A stretch of DNA of 64,000 nt from Allomuricauda sp. M10. GTDB lineage: Bacteria; Bacteroidota; Bacteroidia; Flavobacteriales; Flavobacteriaceae. A model generated the notes under the pieces. It was given only the letters and a program-made list of their open reading frames with translations. It was not told the origin of the DNA and searched no databases. The translations under genes were made by a program, and so were the position numbers. Where the stretch lies: assembly GCF_020782875.1 (NCBI RefSeq), contig NZ_JAJGBN010000004.1:248001-312000 (forward strand), read 5' to 3'. Positions 41,813 through 50,497 of the stretch are shown here, piece by piece (the first letter of the stretch is position 1; each line of letters opens with the position of its first letter).

Positions 41813-42631
41813 ATGAGGAAAAATCGACTATATTTACATAACAATCAATCGATTATACCAGTTCTATCGATGTTAATAACCAACCGTAGCCTCTATCGTA
41901 TCCAATCCCTTTTTCAATGGTTGTCGGTTATTATATTGGTGGCAAGTGTATTGTTTGCTGCCCTATGGCTCTATAACTCATCCATGAACCTTGAGCCCCT
42001 ATTGGCATTTTTAGGACTATTTTACTCCATCGTTGCAATTTTTGGGGGATGGCTCAACAAACGTCTGGGTGACAAACTTGCAGATGAAGAGCTTTCCATT
42101 GCGTATGCCCTTGCATATGGCTATATCTACAATTATTTGGCACCCGTTGTAAGAAGACTAAGAAAAGAACAGACAAACCCCGATGCCATTGAGTTCTTAG
42201 TGTATATACCAAAACATATCAACGAACTTAAATCCAGCTCTATTGATGAGGTCATTACCGAACTTTCCAATAAGCAATATGTGGTTGAGACAGTTGAATT
42301 GTTATTTTCTGGTGAGAAAAGAAAAATGGACTACAGAACCGCAAAGAAAAAGAATAGCAAGAACACTCAATATTTTGACTTTCCAACTACTATTCTAACT
42401 TTGGAAAAGGCTATAGAATATAAACTCAGTACAAATAAGAATAGCTATCCGGACAAGGAAATAGCGGAACTATCCGAGCAGTATATTTCAAACTTTGGTG
42501 CTCAAATGAAAAAGATATTGGAAAAACCTGAGTTTGATGCAATACGCAACAATATAAAAATTGTTGGCTCTGGTCGATTTCATTTTTTGGAAAATACCGA
42601 CCCTGCAAATATCAACAATAACCAATCTTGA
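41813..42631 (+). CDS. TM-STING-like effector, orphan
   Basis: This 272-residue protein has two membrane helices (about 36-54 and 61-80) followed by a cytosolic domain (about 88-255) that I align with prokaryotic STING. AYALAYGYIYNYLAP matches the first STING helix, IEFLVYIPK the core strand, and FDFPTTILTL (Asp189, Pro191, Thr192-193) the ligand-contacting DxPT region; human STING has EYATPLQTL here. Lys/Arg-rich 168-180 would be the lid. Bacterial TM-STINGs are CBASS effectors activated by c-di-GMP. No CD-NTase lies nearby and the neighbours are unrelated. The ATG at 41870 (residue 20) is an alternative start. Fold assignment is from remembered alignment only. Confidence 0.66.
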   Translation: MRKNRLYLHNNQSIIPVLSMLITNRSLYRIQSLFQWLSVIILVASVLFAALWLYNSSMNLEPLLAFLGLFYSIVAIFGGWLNKRLGDKLADEELSIAYALAYGYIYNYLAPVVRRLRKEQTNPDAIEFLVYIPKHINELKSSSIDEVITELSNKQYVVETVELLFSGEKRKMDYRTAKKKNSKNTQYFDFPTTILTLEKAIEYKLSTNKNSYPDKEIAELSEQYISNFGAQMKKILEKPEFDAIRNNIKIVGSGRFHFLENTDPANINNNQS

Positions 42632-42764
42632 TCTTGTTATGATTCCTTTGATTATTTGATGGATTGAATTTATGAAGCATTCCAAACAAAAATTCCAGTC
42701 ACAAAATACTTGGTCTATCGATTTCGGTTTTAAGAACTTCTAATTACCCAACTTGTTGTCTCTA

Positions 42765-45317
42765 TTAGTGCTTTACGTAGCGATACAAATCATCGGTTGC
42801 CTGTAAAAGTTTGCCCTTCAAAGAGTTATTCAAATTAGGATGGTCAGTCAAATATTTTTCTGTCAGTTCATAGGCTTCGGCCGACTGATATTGACCAACA
42901 GTAGCGCTTAGCCATCGCTTTGGAAAAAAGATATCGCCAGTTTTCTGTATTTCTTCCAGTAAATCTAATGCCAGTGGCAATTGTTCAATGGCTGTTGATT
43001 GATGCAATGGATGATGGATATACCCACAGGCGGCCAAAACCCAAGCCTCCTTTTCACGGTTCTTGGCCTCCTCAAAAGATTCAAAAAATTCAGCCCTTAC
43101 CGATGCATCCGCAGAAAGCGCAGGAGTCAAAAATTCAAACCGTTTTAATTGATCTGGGTTGTCCAACGATTTCTTGGCAGATTCCAAAATTTCATTTGCT
43201 TTGGGGTGTTCATACAAGGCCAACGTCATGGCCATACCCGTGTAATCATCCTTGTTGAGTTTTAGATCTTGTATTTGTAGATCCTTATTCCAGATTTGGT
43301 ACAATTTTTTGTTGGCATCTTCGGAATAGGCTATTCCCTTCCACAGTCCAAAAATGTTCTTTTTGATATTGGCAGCATGGTTCTCTTTGGTCAGTTCTTT
43401 CCAAAGCATAGTTTCAAGTATAGGCTGAAACTGTGTTCTTTCCTCGGGTGAAAGGTAACTCCAAAATACACTGCTGATCTGCCCACACAGCAATCCATGT
43501 ACCAATTCATTTTGCTCTGATTGTACACCGCCGATGAACAAATCCAATCCCACTTTAGGCTCTAAATTGCCGGTCAACACATTTTCATATGCATTCAAAT
43601 ACCCATACCCCCTAGCTACTTCATCCTCTAATTTGGGAATCCAAACCAACTCGTTCACTTTTACGGGAAATACACCATAACCAAACGCATTGGAGTTGTA
43701 GATGATGGCTTCCGGCTTTTTAAGACCTATGGCTTTTTCAATTTTGGCTGAAGGTGCCTCCGCGCTGAACGGAATTGTCAAAGTACTGTCTAGATATACC
43801 AAAGTGATTTCAAAGGATTGTAGCCAGATATTATCACTACCATCTTCCGCATTTTGAGAAAGGGTGAAGGTTTTGATCTTATCATTTTCATAACTGATTT
43901 CTTCAGTAAAAATGGGTCTACCAGATCGGTTTACCCACACTTCGCTCCATTGTTGAAGATCTTTGGGTGTCCTATTGTCCAAAATGCCCACTAAATCGTT
44001 CCAAGTAGCATTTCCGTAGGCGTATTTGGAGATGTATTCCCGAATGCCTTCCCTAAACTCCTTCTCCCCAATAGTTGCCTCCAACTGACGCATCATGATC
44101 GGAGCTTTGTTGTAAATGATACCTCCATACAGACTGCCTGCATTTTTCAAGTTGTCCAATTCTTGCCGAATGGGATTGGTTCCCCTGGTCCTATCCTCTC
44201 CATAAGCCCCTTGATAATGGGAATTCATGAACTGTAACCTATGGTTGATATCCGGAAAAGTTGGGTTCACTATCTTGTCCGCCATAAAATTGGCGAATAC
44301 CTCCTTCATCCAAACATCATTGAACCAATCCATGGTAACCAAATCCCCGAACCACATATGGGATGTTTCGTGGGCGATGAGTTTGGCTCTGCCCATTTTT
44401 TGACGTTCCGTGGCACTTTCATCCAAAAACAAGGCTGGTTCCCTATACTGAATTGCTCCAACATGCTCCATTCCACCATACTGGAATCCTGGTATGCCTG
44501 CAAAATCCAGTTTTTTAAATGGAAATTGATACTCGGTATATCCTTGGAGAAAGTCAATCGATTTTTGGTGCATGTCAAAAACCCTCCCTGTACTTAAATT
44601 GATCTTGGTCGAATCTGTTTCACGGTACAAAAAGGTCATATCAAAAATCCCTGGGTTCTCGGTAACCGATTCAAACTTTCCGGCCACAAAGGAAAAAAGA
44701 TAGGTGCTCATAGGATCACTTTCACCAAACTGGTAGTGGGTTTTATCTCCTTCCATTGAACTAGTGACCAAAGGAGCCCCGCAGAGTACTTTCCATGCCT
44801 TTGGAGCGGTAATATCCAATTTATACTTTGCCTTGATATTGGGTTGATCAAAACAAGGGAACAAGGTACTGGCTCTATCCGGCACCAACAGGGTATATAG
44901 AAAATCGTCATTTCTATTGAGGGACAACTCCCCTGCATGGAATTGAATCTGAATGGTATTCTCTCCTTTATGCAGATTCTCCGAAATGATCAAATGCTCT
45001 TTCTGATGGTCAATAGGCTGCTTTTCGCCATTTACCACCAATTCCTTCAACAATGAAGCATCTGCGTTGAAATCCAGATATAACGGATGGGAAAGATCGT
45101 ACAGCTCCAGTTTCAATTCCAATTTTGAAGGTATGGGAGATGTTTTTTCCTCTGGAATATCAAAAGAAAGGGCATATACCACATTGGAAACCTGTGAATG
45201 CCGGTATTCTGCCATTTTAAGTGGAATGCCCACATCCAGCAGATCCATTTTAGGAGTGGTTTGGCAAGCAGTAAAAAGCAATATGAGGCAAAGTGAAATC
45301 GGTCGGGTCCTTTTCAT
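42765..45317 (-). CDS. M1 family aminopeptidase lipoprotein
   Basis: This 850-residue zinc metallopeptidase is of the M1/gluzincin class. The exopeptidase motif YGGMEHVGAI is followed by the zinc motif HETSH with the third ligand Glu in FANFMADK context, near residues 314-338. An SPII lipobox (LLFTAC) gives a lipoprotein, so it acts on peptides at the cell envelope or outside. The C-terminal ~350 residues form the usual helical ERAP-like part. It is convergent with the STING-like gene (133 bases between stops) and has its own transcript. Confidence 0.94.
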   Translation of the reverse strand: MKRTRPISLCLILLFTACQTTPKMDLLDVGIPLKMAEYRHSQVSNVVYALSFDIPEEKTSPIPSKLELKLELYDLSHPLYLDFNADASLLKELVVNGEKQPIDHQKEHLIISENLHKGENTIQIQFHAGELSLNRNDDFLYTLLVPDRASTLFPCFDQPNIKAKYKLDITAPKAWKVLCGAPLVTSSMEGDKTHYQFGESDPMSTYLFSFVAGKFESVTENPGIFDMTFLYRETDSTKINLSTGRVFDMHQKSIDFLQGYTEYQFPFKKLDFAGIPGFQYGGMEHVGAIQYREPALFLDESATERQKMGRAKLIAHETSHMWFGDLVTMDWFNDVWMKEVFANFMADKIVNPTFPDINHRLQFMNSHYQGAYGEDRTRGTNPIRQELDNLKNAGSLYGGIIYNKAPIMMRQLEATIGEKEFREGIREYISKYAYGNATWNDLVGILDNRTPKDLQQWSEVWVNRSGRPIFTEEISYENDKIKTFTLSQNAEDGSDNIWLQSFEITLVYLDSTLTIPFSAEAPSAKIEKAIGLKKPEAIIYNSNAFGYGVFPVKVNELVWIPKLEDEVARGYGYLNAYENVLTGNLEPKVGLDLFIGGVQSEQNELVHGLLCGQISSVFWSYLSPEERTQFQPILETMLWKELTKENHAANIKKNIFGLWKGIAYSEDANKKLYQIWNKDLQIQDLKLNKDDYTGMAMTLALYEHPKANEILESAKKSLDNPDQLKRFEFLTPALSADASVRAEFFESFEEAKNREKEAWVLAACGYIHHPLHQSTAIEQLPLALDLLEEIQKTGDIFFPKRWLSATVGQYQSAEAYELTEKYLTDHPNLNNSLKGKLLQATDDLYRYVKH

Positions 45318-45409
45318 TTTGGAGCATTTGGTTTAGGAGCCAAAAGGTACCAAATTTTACCGAAGTCGCATGACAGGAATCGATTACAAAAATGCTGTAT
45401 GAGATCAGA

Positions 45410-46174
45410 TTATTCCGTGACCACGCAATTTATGGTATCTACCCCAGTATTGCCGGTTTTTGGATTATAGGCGTAGACCAAAACTTGGTAATGACCGGCA
45501 CTTTCAATTTTCAAATTGGTGGAAAACAAGTTTCGAGATGGGTTATCCAAAGGAAATTCCCCAAAAACCTTATCGTCTTTTTTAACAATGGCCTTTACTT
45601 CCATGATTTCCGAATCCCAAACCCCACCTTTTTCAATGGGACATCCACACATCATCACAATATTGGCCTTGATGTCTAGGCCAGTAGATTTAATGGATTC
45701 CAAAGGAATGTACTGATGTGTATTGGGCGTAAGGATATCGATCACAAAACCCGGAATCTCGATTACAACCCCATCACCCAAAATATCTTTACCGGGTATC
45801 AACCAAAGTTCGGTGCTGGCATGTACTTGGGCATTTTTCCTATTGATGGGTGAAATCACCTCAATCCGAACATAAGTAGGTTCCGCAATATCCAAAACTG
45901 CCAAAAAACCGGCTGTTTCAGCATCGGTCAGTTGGGTATACCTTTCAATGGGGGTTTTCATGATCAATCCCGTATTGCCAGTGCTGCCACTGGTTATGCC
46001 TTCCGCAAGAATTTCACCATTGATACTGTTCCTTACTATGATATGGGCCCCTCCAATGGAACTGCCTACAAATTTGGCATCCTTGGCCTTGGCCCTGACC
46101 ATTAGTTTGGTTTCTGTTGCAAAAGCATGAAAACATAGGGAAAAAAGTAAAACAGCAAGGATTGATCTTTTCAT
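45410..46174 (-). CDS. secreted hypothetical protein, beta-rich
   Basis: This 254-residue protein has a signal peptide (about 1-20, HAFAT) and looks all-beta, with an immunoglobulin-like C-terminal stretch (SAGHYQVLVYAYNPKTGNTG). I recognise no family. A CGC motif is near residue 174. It stands alone between M1 peptidase and the next secreted protein, with about 90-110 bases of A/T-rich sequence on each side. Confidence 0.75.
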   Translation of the reverse strand: MKRSILAVLLFSLCFHAFATETKLMVRAKAKDAKFVGSSIGGAHIIVRNSINGEILAEGITSGSTGNTGLIMKTPIERYTQLTDAETAGFLAVLDIAEPTYVRIEVISPINRKNAQVHASTELWLIPGKDILGDGVVIEIPGFVIDILTPNTHQYIPLESIKSTGLDIKANIVMMCGCPIEKGGVWDSEIMEVKAIVKKDDKVFGEFPLDNPSRNLFSTNLKIESAGHYQVLVYAYNPKTGNTGVDTINCVVTE

Positions 46175-46283
46175 GATATAGGAATTGATTTCAGCCTTAA
46201 ACTTAAGATTTTTTCACTAGATATGATAAAGTGTTCTTCTCCAAATTCCCGAAAAGCTACTTTTCTTCTTACACCTTGTTAAT

Positions 46284-47021
46284 TCAGATACCTTCCCTAA
46301 TCATGACCATTTTTCTTCCTGTTATATCCACTTCTTGCTGCAAAAGAATTCCTGTGGATTTTTCAATATAATAATATATGTTGGCTTGGTTGTCGCTAAT
46401 GTCATCTGTTACATAAACCTTCCAAACCTCCCTTTCACCTGTTTTTGTAGTGAATTGGGCAGAAGAGACATCCTTTACATGTACTGCCATTGTTCCTGTT
46501 GTGGCATTTGGATTGAAATCAAATATATCCAAAGTGCAGGTATAACCTTCTGCCAATGGCAAAAACCTGATAACTTGCGAGTAGGCGCTACTATCAAAAA
46601 ATGAAATCGTTGGGGATTCATTCAATTCAATTTTATCTCCAGATTTATGATCAACATGATAACCAGTAACTTTCATTCCATAATTAATGGCCATATCTCG
46701 ATTCTGATTATAGGATGAATGATAAATGGGTGAAAAGTTCTTCATTTTCACCACTGTGCTATCCACCCAAGGTTTAGTAGATTGTGGTAAATTCACATCA
46801 GTAATGATGATAATATTCTCCCCATTTCTTTGAATCTTGGTGTCAATTGTGCCTATTTCATGCTTTAAGGTATCTTGTATCATGTACCACTTCATGGTAT
46901 AGGTTTCATCCTTTATCAAATCGAGGTTGATTGATATATTCTTCGGGTTAATGTTTTGTTGGCCAAAACTGATGAACATTATAAAAAATGCCAGAAGGGA
47001 AAAATTTAATCGATTATTCAT
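46284..47021 (-). CDS. secreted hypothetical protein
   Basis: This 245-residue exported protein (signal about 1-20, ISFGQ) is beta-rich, with pattern resembling the DUF3108-like lipid-binding beta-barrels: YTMKWYMIQDTL, IIIITDVNLP, and a C-terminal YYYIEKSTGILLQQEV. The family is a guess. ATG at 47021 opens the signal peptide; the longer frame to 47087 has a polar start. About 190 bases of A/T-rich DNA separate it from the next gene with no recognisable feature. Confidence 0.65.
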   Translation of the reverse strand: MNNRLNFSLLAFFIMFISFGQQNINPKNISINLDLIKDETYTMKWYMIQDTLKHEIGTIDTKIQRNGENIIIITDVNLPQSTKPWVDSTVVKMKNFSPIYHSSYNQNRDMAINYGMKVTGYHVDHKSGDKIELNESPTISFFDSSAYSQVIRFLPLAEGYTCTLDIFDFNPNATTGTMAVHVKDVSSAQFTTKTGEREVWKVYVTDDISDNQANIYYYIEKSTGILLQQEVDITGRKMVMIREGI

Positions 47022-47212
47022 AATTTGATTTTTAATTGATGTAAAAAAGGTGGAAATGAGCAAACACCTGCTCCATAAGACGATCAATGGGATATTTGTT
47101 ACATGAATTTCATCAAAAAAGATTTATCAAAAATATATCCGACATCAATTGACTCCCATTCACCTACATCAATTAATTCGATTATCTGAACGGGGCCTAT
47201 AAATTCATGGGA

Positions 47213-47449
47213 CTATGCCAGTAATCTTAACTGAAGTAGTTCTGATTCTGCAGCCGACAATAGATTTTTGAAGTGACCCAAGTCTTTTTTAGGACAAGCA
47301 TGGGCCAATTGATAACGTGCACTTTCTACCAATCGCTCGCAATAGGCAATCTTTTCATTGATGGGCAACTTGGAAATCGTATGCTTATACAATTGGTCCA
47401 GTTGGCACAATGGTGGGCAATCCGGTTTATTTCGAAGAAAATTGAACAT
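47213..47449 (-). CDS. small cysteine-containing hypothetical protein
   Basis: This 78-residue protein has four cysteines (CPPLC, YC, AC) and a helical, leucine-rich C-terminus. I recognise no family. It sits just downstream of the response regulator/kinase genes on the same strand, with a 61-base gap, and the ORF is the largest in its region. It may be a real small gene linked to that two-component unit. Confidence 0.55.
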   Translation of the reverse strand: MFNFLRNKPDCPPLCQLDQLYKHTISKLPINEKIAYCERLVESARYQLAHACPKKDLGHFKNLLSAAESELLQLRLLA

Positions 47450-47510
47450 TTATAAAACAGTTGGTTGGTTAATTAAATTGCCACAAAAACCAAGCCAACC
47501 TACAGGAACA

Positions 47511-48212
47511 TTATTTCTCATCGACCCGAAGCATAAAACCCCTTCGGTTTACATTTACGATACTGATCTTGACATCTTTTGCCAAATGTTTGCGCAAATG
47601 GGACACAAATACATTAAGACTCTTTTTGTTGAAGTAATCATTTTTGTCCCAAATGGTGGTCAGAATTTCCTTGTGGGTCACCAATTGGTTTTGGTTCATG
47701 GCAAGCAAGGTCAAAAGGTCAAATTCCTTACCCGTTAATTTAATGGGCTCCCCTTTATAACGAAGTTCAAAATTTTCTGTGTTGAGCATATAGTCCCCAA
47801 TTTTATATTCAGAAACCTGGGGTTCTTCTTCGGGGTCGGTCACCAATCTGGCCAAAAGTGCATTGATTCGCACCACCAGCTCTTCCTCGTCAATCGGTTT
47901 TTTCAGGTAGTCCACTGCTCCCAAAGAAAACCCTTTCAAGACATCTATTTTGAGCGAACGGGCCGTAAGGAACAAAAATGGAAGCTCGGGATTAACGCTC
48001 TTAATTTTTTGGGAAAGCTCAAAACCATCCATATCAGGAAGCATGACATCCAGTATGGCCAAATCGAAAACATTGGTCTCCGTTTTCACCAATCCATCCT
48101 GTGCGTTTTTGGCCCAAGTGACCACAAAGCCTTTCATCCCCAAATATTCCGAGAGTAAGTACCCCAAAGAGGTATCATCTTCAACCAATAACAATTTGTA
48201 TTTTTTATCCAT
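47511..48212 (-). CDS. OmpR-family response regulator (second pair)
   Basis: This 233-residue regulator has a receiver with Asp55 (ILDVMLPD) and Lys (KKPI), and a winged-helix output domain (YKGEPIKLTGKEFDLL, then LNVFVSHLRKHL). Its start overlaps the stop of the kinase gene upstream by eight bases. It is in the class of Bacteroidetes regulators (RprY-like) paired with a PAS-less kinase; the exact target is unknown. Confidence 0.92.
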   Translation of the reverse strand: MDKKYKLLLVEDDTSLGYLLSEYLGMKGFVVTWAKNAQDGLVKTETNVFDLAILDVMLPDMDGFELSQKIKSVNPELPFLFLTARSLKIDVLKGFSLGAVDYLKKPIDEEELVVRINALLARLVTDPEEEPQVSEYKIGDYMLNTENFELRYKGEPIKLTGKEFDLLTLLAMNQNQLVTHKEILTTIWDKNDYFNKKSLNVFVSHLRKHLAKDVKISIVNVNRRGFMLRVDEK

Positions 48213-49479
48213 TTTTGATCAATTTAAAAGAAAGGATGAACTTGGTCCCCTTCCCCAATTCACTTTCCACCGAAATGTTACCTCGATGCATCCTCACTAT
48301 TTTTTGCACATAGGAAAGTCCAAGGCCGTATCCTTTTACCTTGTGTACATCCCCATTCTTTATGCGGTAATATTTTCTGAAAATCTTTTTTTGGTCACTT
48401 TTTGGGATGCCCTGACCATTATCCTCAATGGAAATGAACAACCTTCCTTTTTGAGTTTGAGCATTTAGTTTGATAACCGGGTCATCTGAATATTTCTTGG
48501 CATTCTCCAATAAATTGGCAATCACATTTTCCAAATGGAATTTCTCGGCCTTGATCCAATACTTATCTCCTAGTAGTTCATAACCAAAAATCAAGTTCTC
48601 GCTGTCGGCCAATATTTTGAAATCTGCACAGATGCGTTGCAATTCCGGTTTAAAATCCAACTCGTTGAATTGCATGAGCTTTTTGCCCGACTCCAAACTT
48701 GCCAGTTCCAATACCTTATCTATATGGCTCCTTAATCGGTCCGTTTCACGCCTGATGAGCTGTACAACGGGCTTTTTCTCCTCGGAAATCCCCTCTTCCA
48801 AGATTTTACTGGCCAATCCTATGGAAAAAACAGGAGTCTTGAGCTCGTGGGTCAGGTTATTGATGAAATCATTGGTCGTGGTAATCAAACTGCTTTGCCA
48901 ATAAAAGGAACGCAACACCCAAATGACCACAATAATGATGGCCAACAAAAACAAAACACTTGGAATGATCAACCCTTTCAGCTGACTCATAAAATATCGG
49001 TTCAGGTCACTGAAACCAAGTTCCAAGATAACTTCTTTGCCCAAAATTTCGGGAAGATATCCTTTTAGTTTTATGGGATAGGTCAACGCTTCCTGATTTT
49101 TTAAATGCGGTTTGACCGAAGTCAAATACTGAATGGAATCCCTGGAATACAAGCTATAGGTAAAGGGTACATCCACCCCGGAAACACCCAACTGGTACGA
49201 AATATAATCGTTTAGATAAAATTGGGAGGTCTTTTTTAAACTATCCAATCCGATCTTAATCTCAGAAGTATCTTTTTTAATCATATTGCCCAAGGTATAG
49301 GTCAAGGAATTCACTTCAGAGAGTTCTTGTCCTATATTGGTCCTGGTCTTGTCCATTTTTTCGGAAAACTGTACCCGCGCCAATCCAAGACCTACACGGA
49401 GATATTGATATTGGACCACCATAAGGCCAATGACAGATACCACAAAGACTAGGACATACAGGTTTCTTTTGGTCAGCAT
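48205..49479 (-). CDS. two-component sensor histidine kinase (second pair)
   Basis: This 424-residue kinase has two membrane helices (about 5-27 and 165-190) with a ~135-residue periplasmic sensor, then HisKA with NNLTHELKTPVFSI and a catalytic domain ending in YGLGLSYVQKIV. It resembles the RprX-like kinases of Bacteroidetes. Two tandem dyads with GTTAATCC/TTTCATTAACC lie 40-107 bases upstream of its ATG, which suggests transcriptional control there. Confidence 0.92.
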   Translation of the reverse strand: MLTKRNLYVLVFVVSVIGLMVVQYQYLRVGLGLARVQFSEKMDKTRTNIGQELSEVNSLTYTLGNMIKKDTSEIKIGLDSLKKTSQFYLNDYISYQLGVSGVDVPFTYSLYSRDSIQYLTSVKPHLKNQEALTYPIKLKGYLPEILGKEVILELGFSDLNRYFMSQLKGLIIPSVLFLLAIIIVVIWVLRSFYWQSSLITTTNDFINNLTHELKTPVFSIGLASKILEEGISEEKKPVVQLIRRETDRLRSHIDKVLELASLESGKKLMQFNELDFKPELQRICADFKILADSENLIFGYELLGDKYWIKAEKFHLENVIANLLENAKKYSDDPVIKLNAQTQKGRLFISIEDNGQGIPKSDQKKIFRKYYRIKNGDVHKVKGYGLGLSYVQKIVRMHRGNISVESELGKGTKFILSFKLIKNG

Positions 49480-49520
49480 GGTGCTAAATAAGCAAAAAAA
49501 AGGCAGCTATTTACCTCTTG

Positions 49521-49586
49521 GTTAATCCTATTAATCTTTCATTAACCTTTTTGATCGATTGTTAATCCCTGTGCATTTCATTAACC
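49521..49586. promoter_or_regulatory. two-unit dyad array upstream of the kinase-regulator operon
   Basis: GTTAATCC (49521) plus TTTCATTAACC (49537) forms an inverted pair GTTAAT/ATTAAC. The same pair recurs at 49561 and 49576, so the period is about 40 bp. This looks like a two-site operator. Confidence 0.55.
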
Positions 49587-49632
49587 CTTAAATTAGCCTT
49601 TGAGTTTAGTTAAGAAATATATAGTAGTGTAA

Positions 49633-49671
49633 ACAAAGGGCCGATCCAAATGGATCGGCCCTTTGTTTTTA
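49633..49671 (+). terminator. strong terminator with no upstream plus-strand gene
   Basis: A 14-bp perfect stem, CAAAGGGCCGATCC (49634-49647) with GGATCGGCCCTTTG (49652-49665), has an AAAT loop and T5 on the plus strand. There is no gene reading into it from the left. Confidence 0.85.
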
Positions 49672-49732
49672 TCGGATTATTAAGACAAGTGCAATATGTT
49701 ATTATTTACCCTTACATATCCTTATCTTTGCA

Positions 49733-49740
49733 ATCCAAAT
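49733..49740 (+). promoter_or_regulatory. -7 box for the CpsB-type gene
   Basis: TATCTTTG is an exact TAnnTTTG box eight bases upstream of the ATG at 49748, so the leader is very short. Confidence 0.65.
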
Positions 49741-49747
49741 TTTAGAC

Positions 49748-50491
49748 ATGCTCACTTTTTTCCAAAAGAAGGTTTACTTGGCCGATTACATGCATGGGCT
49801 GGTGGATATACACAACCATATTCTGCCGGGCATTGACGACGGGGCCAAAAAGGTGGAAGATTCCATGGCAATGATCGCTGGCTTTTCTGAATTGGGGGTA
49901 AAAAGCTTCATTTGCACGCCCCACATCATGCACAACCATTACGAGAACACTCCCGCTACCATAAAAAAGGCACATACCCTGCTTGTCAATGAACTGGAAA
50001 AAAGAGGAATGTCAGTTACTACGTTGGAAGCTGCTGCCGAGCACATGATCGATGATAATTTTGAAAACATTCTCCTTGAGGAGCAGGTAATGCCACTTCA
50101 CAAAGAATATCTCTTGGTAGAGATGTCTTTTTTACAGCCTTCCTTTAATTTTGAAATGGCCATTGAAGAAGTGGCCAAACAGCACTATTTTCCCATATTG
50201 GCCCACCCAGAACGTTACATGTATTACCATCAGAAGTATAGCAAATACCCTTACATGAAATCCAACGGAATCCTATTCCAACTGAACCTGTTGTCACTTG
50301 CGCCCGAATCTTACGGAAGCAATATCACCAAAATGGCAGAAAAACTTCTTATGGATGGCCTAATCGATTTTGTGGGCACCGATGTTCATAATATTAGACA
50401 ACTTGCCCTGTTGAAAGAGGTTAAACTATCCAATAAAGTGTTGAACAAGCTATTGCCCGTAATGGAACGTACGATAGACACTTTCTTCTGA
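49748..50491 (+). CDS. CpsB/CapC-type PHP tyrosine-protein phosphatase
   Basis: This 247-residue protein is of the PHP-fold phosphatase family that dephosphorylates Wzc/CapB-type kinases. Metal-binding motifs are visible as VDIHNHILPGIDDGA, CTPHIMHNHYENT, a middle EM, AHPERY and TDVHN. Its gene is convergent with the Wzc-like kinase, six bases apart, a typical but inverted arrangement. The exact -7 box is only seven bases from the ATG. Confidence 0.93.
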   Translation: MLTFFQKKVYLADYMHGLVDIHNHILPGIDDGAKKVEDSMAMIAGFSELGVKSFICTPHIMHNHYENTPATIKKAHTLLVNELEKRGMSVTTLEAAAEHMIDDNFENILLEEQVMPLHKEYLLVEMSFLQPSFNFEMAIEEVAKQHYFPILAHPERYMYYHQKYSKYPYMKSNGILFQLNLLSLAPESYGSNITKMAEKLLMDGLIDFVGTDVHNIRQLALLKEVKLSNKVLNKLLPVMERTIDTFF

Positions 50492-50497
50492 TTAAAA

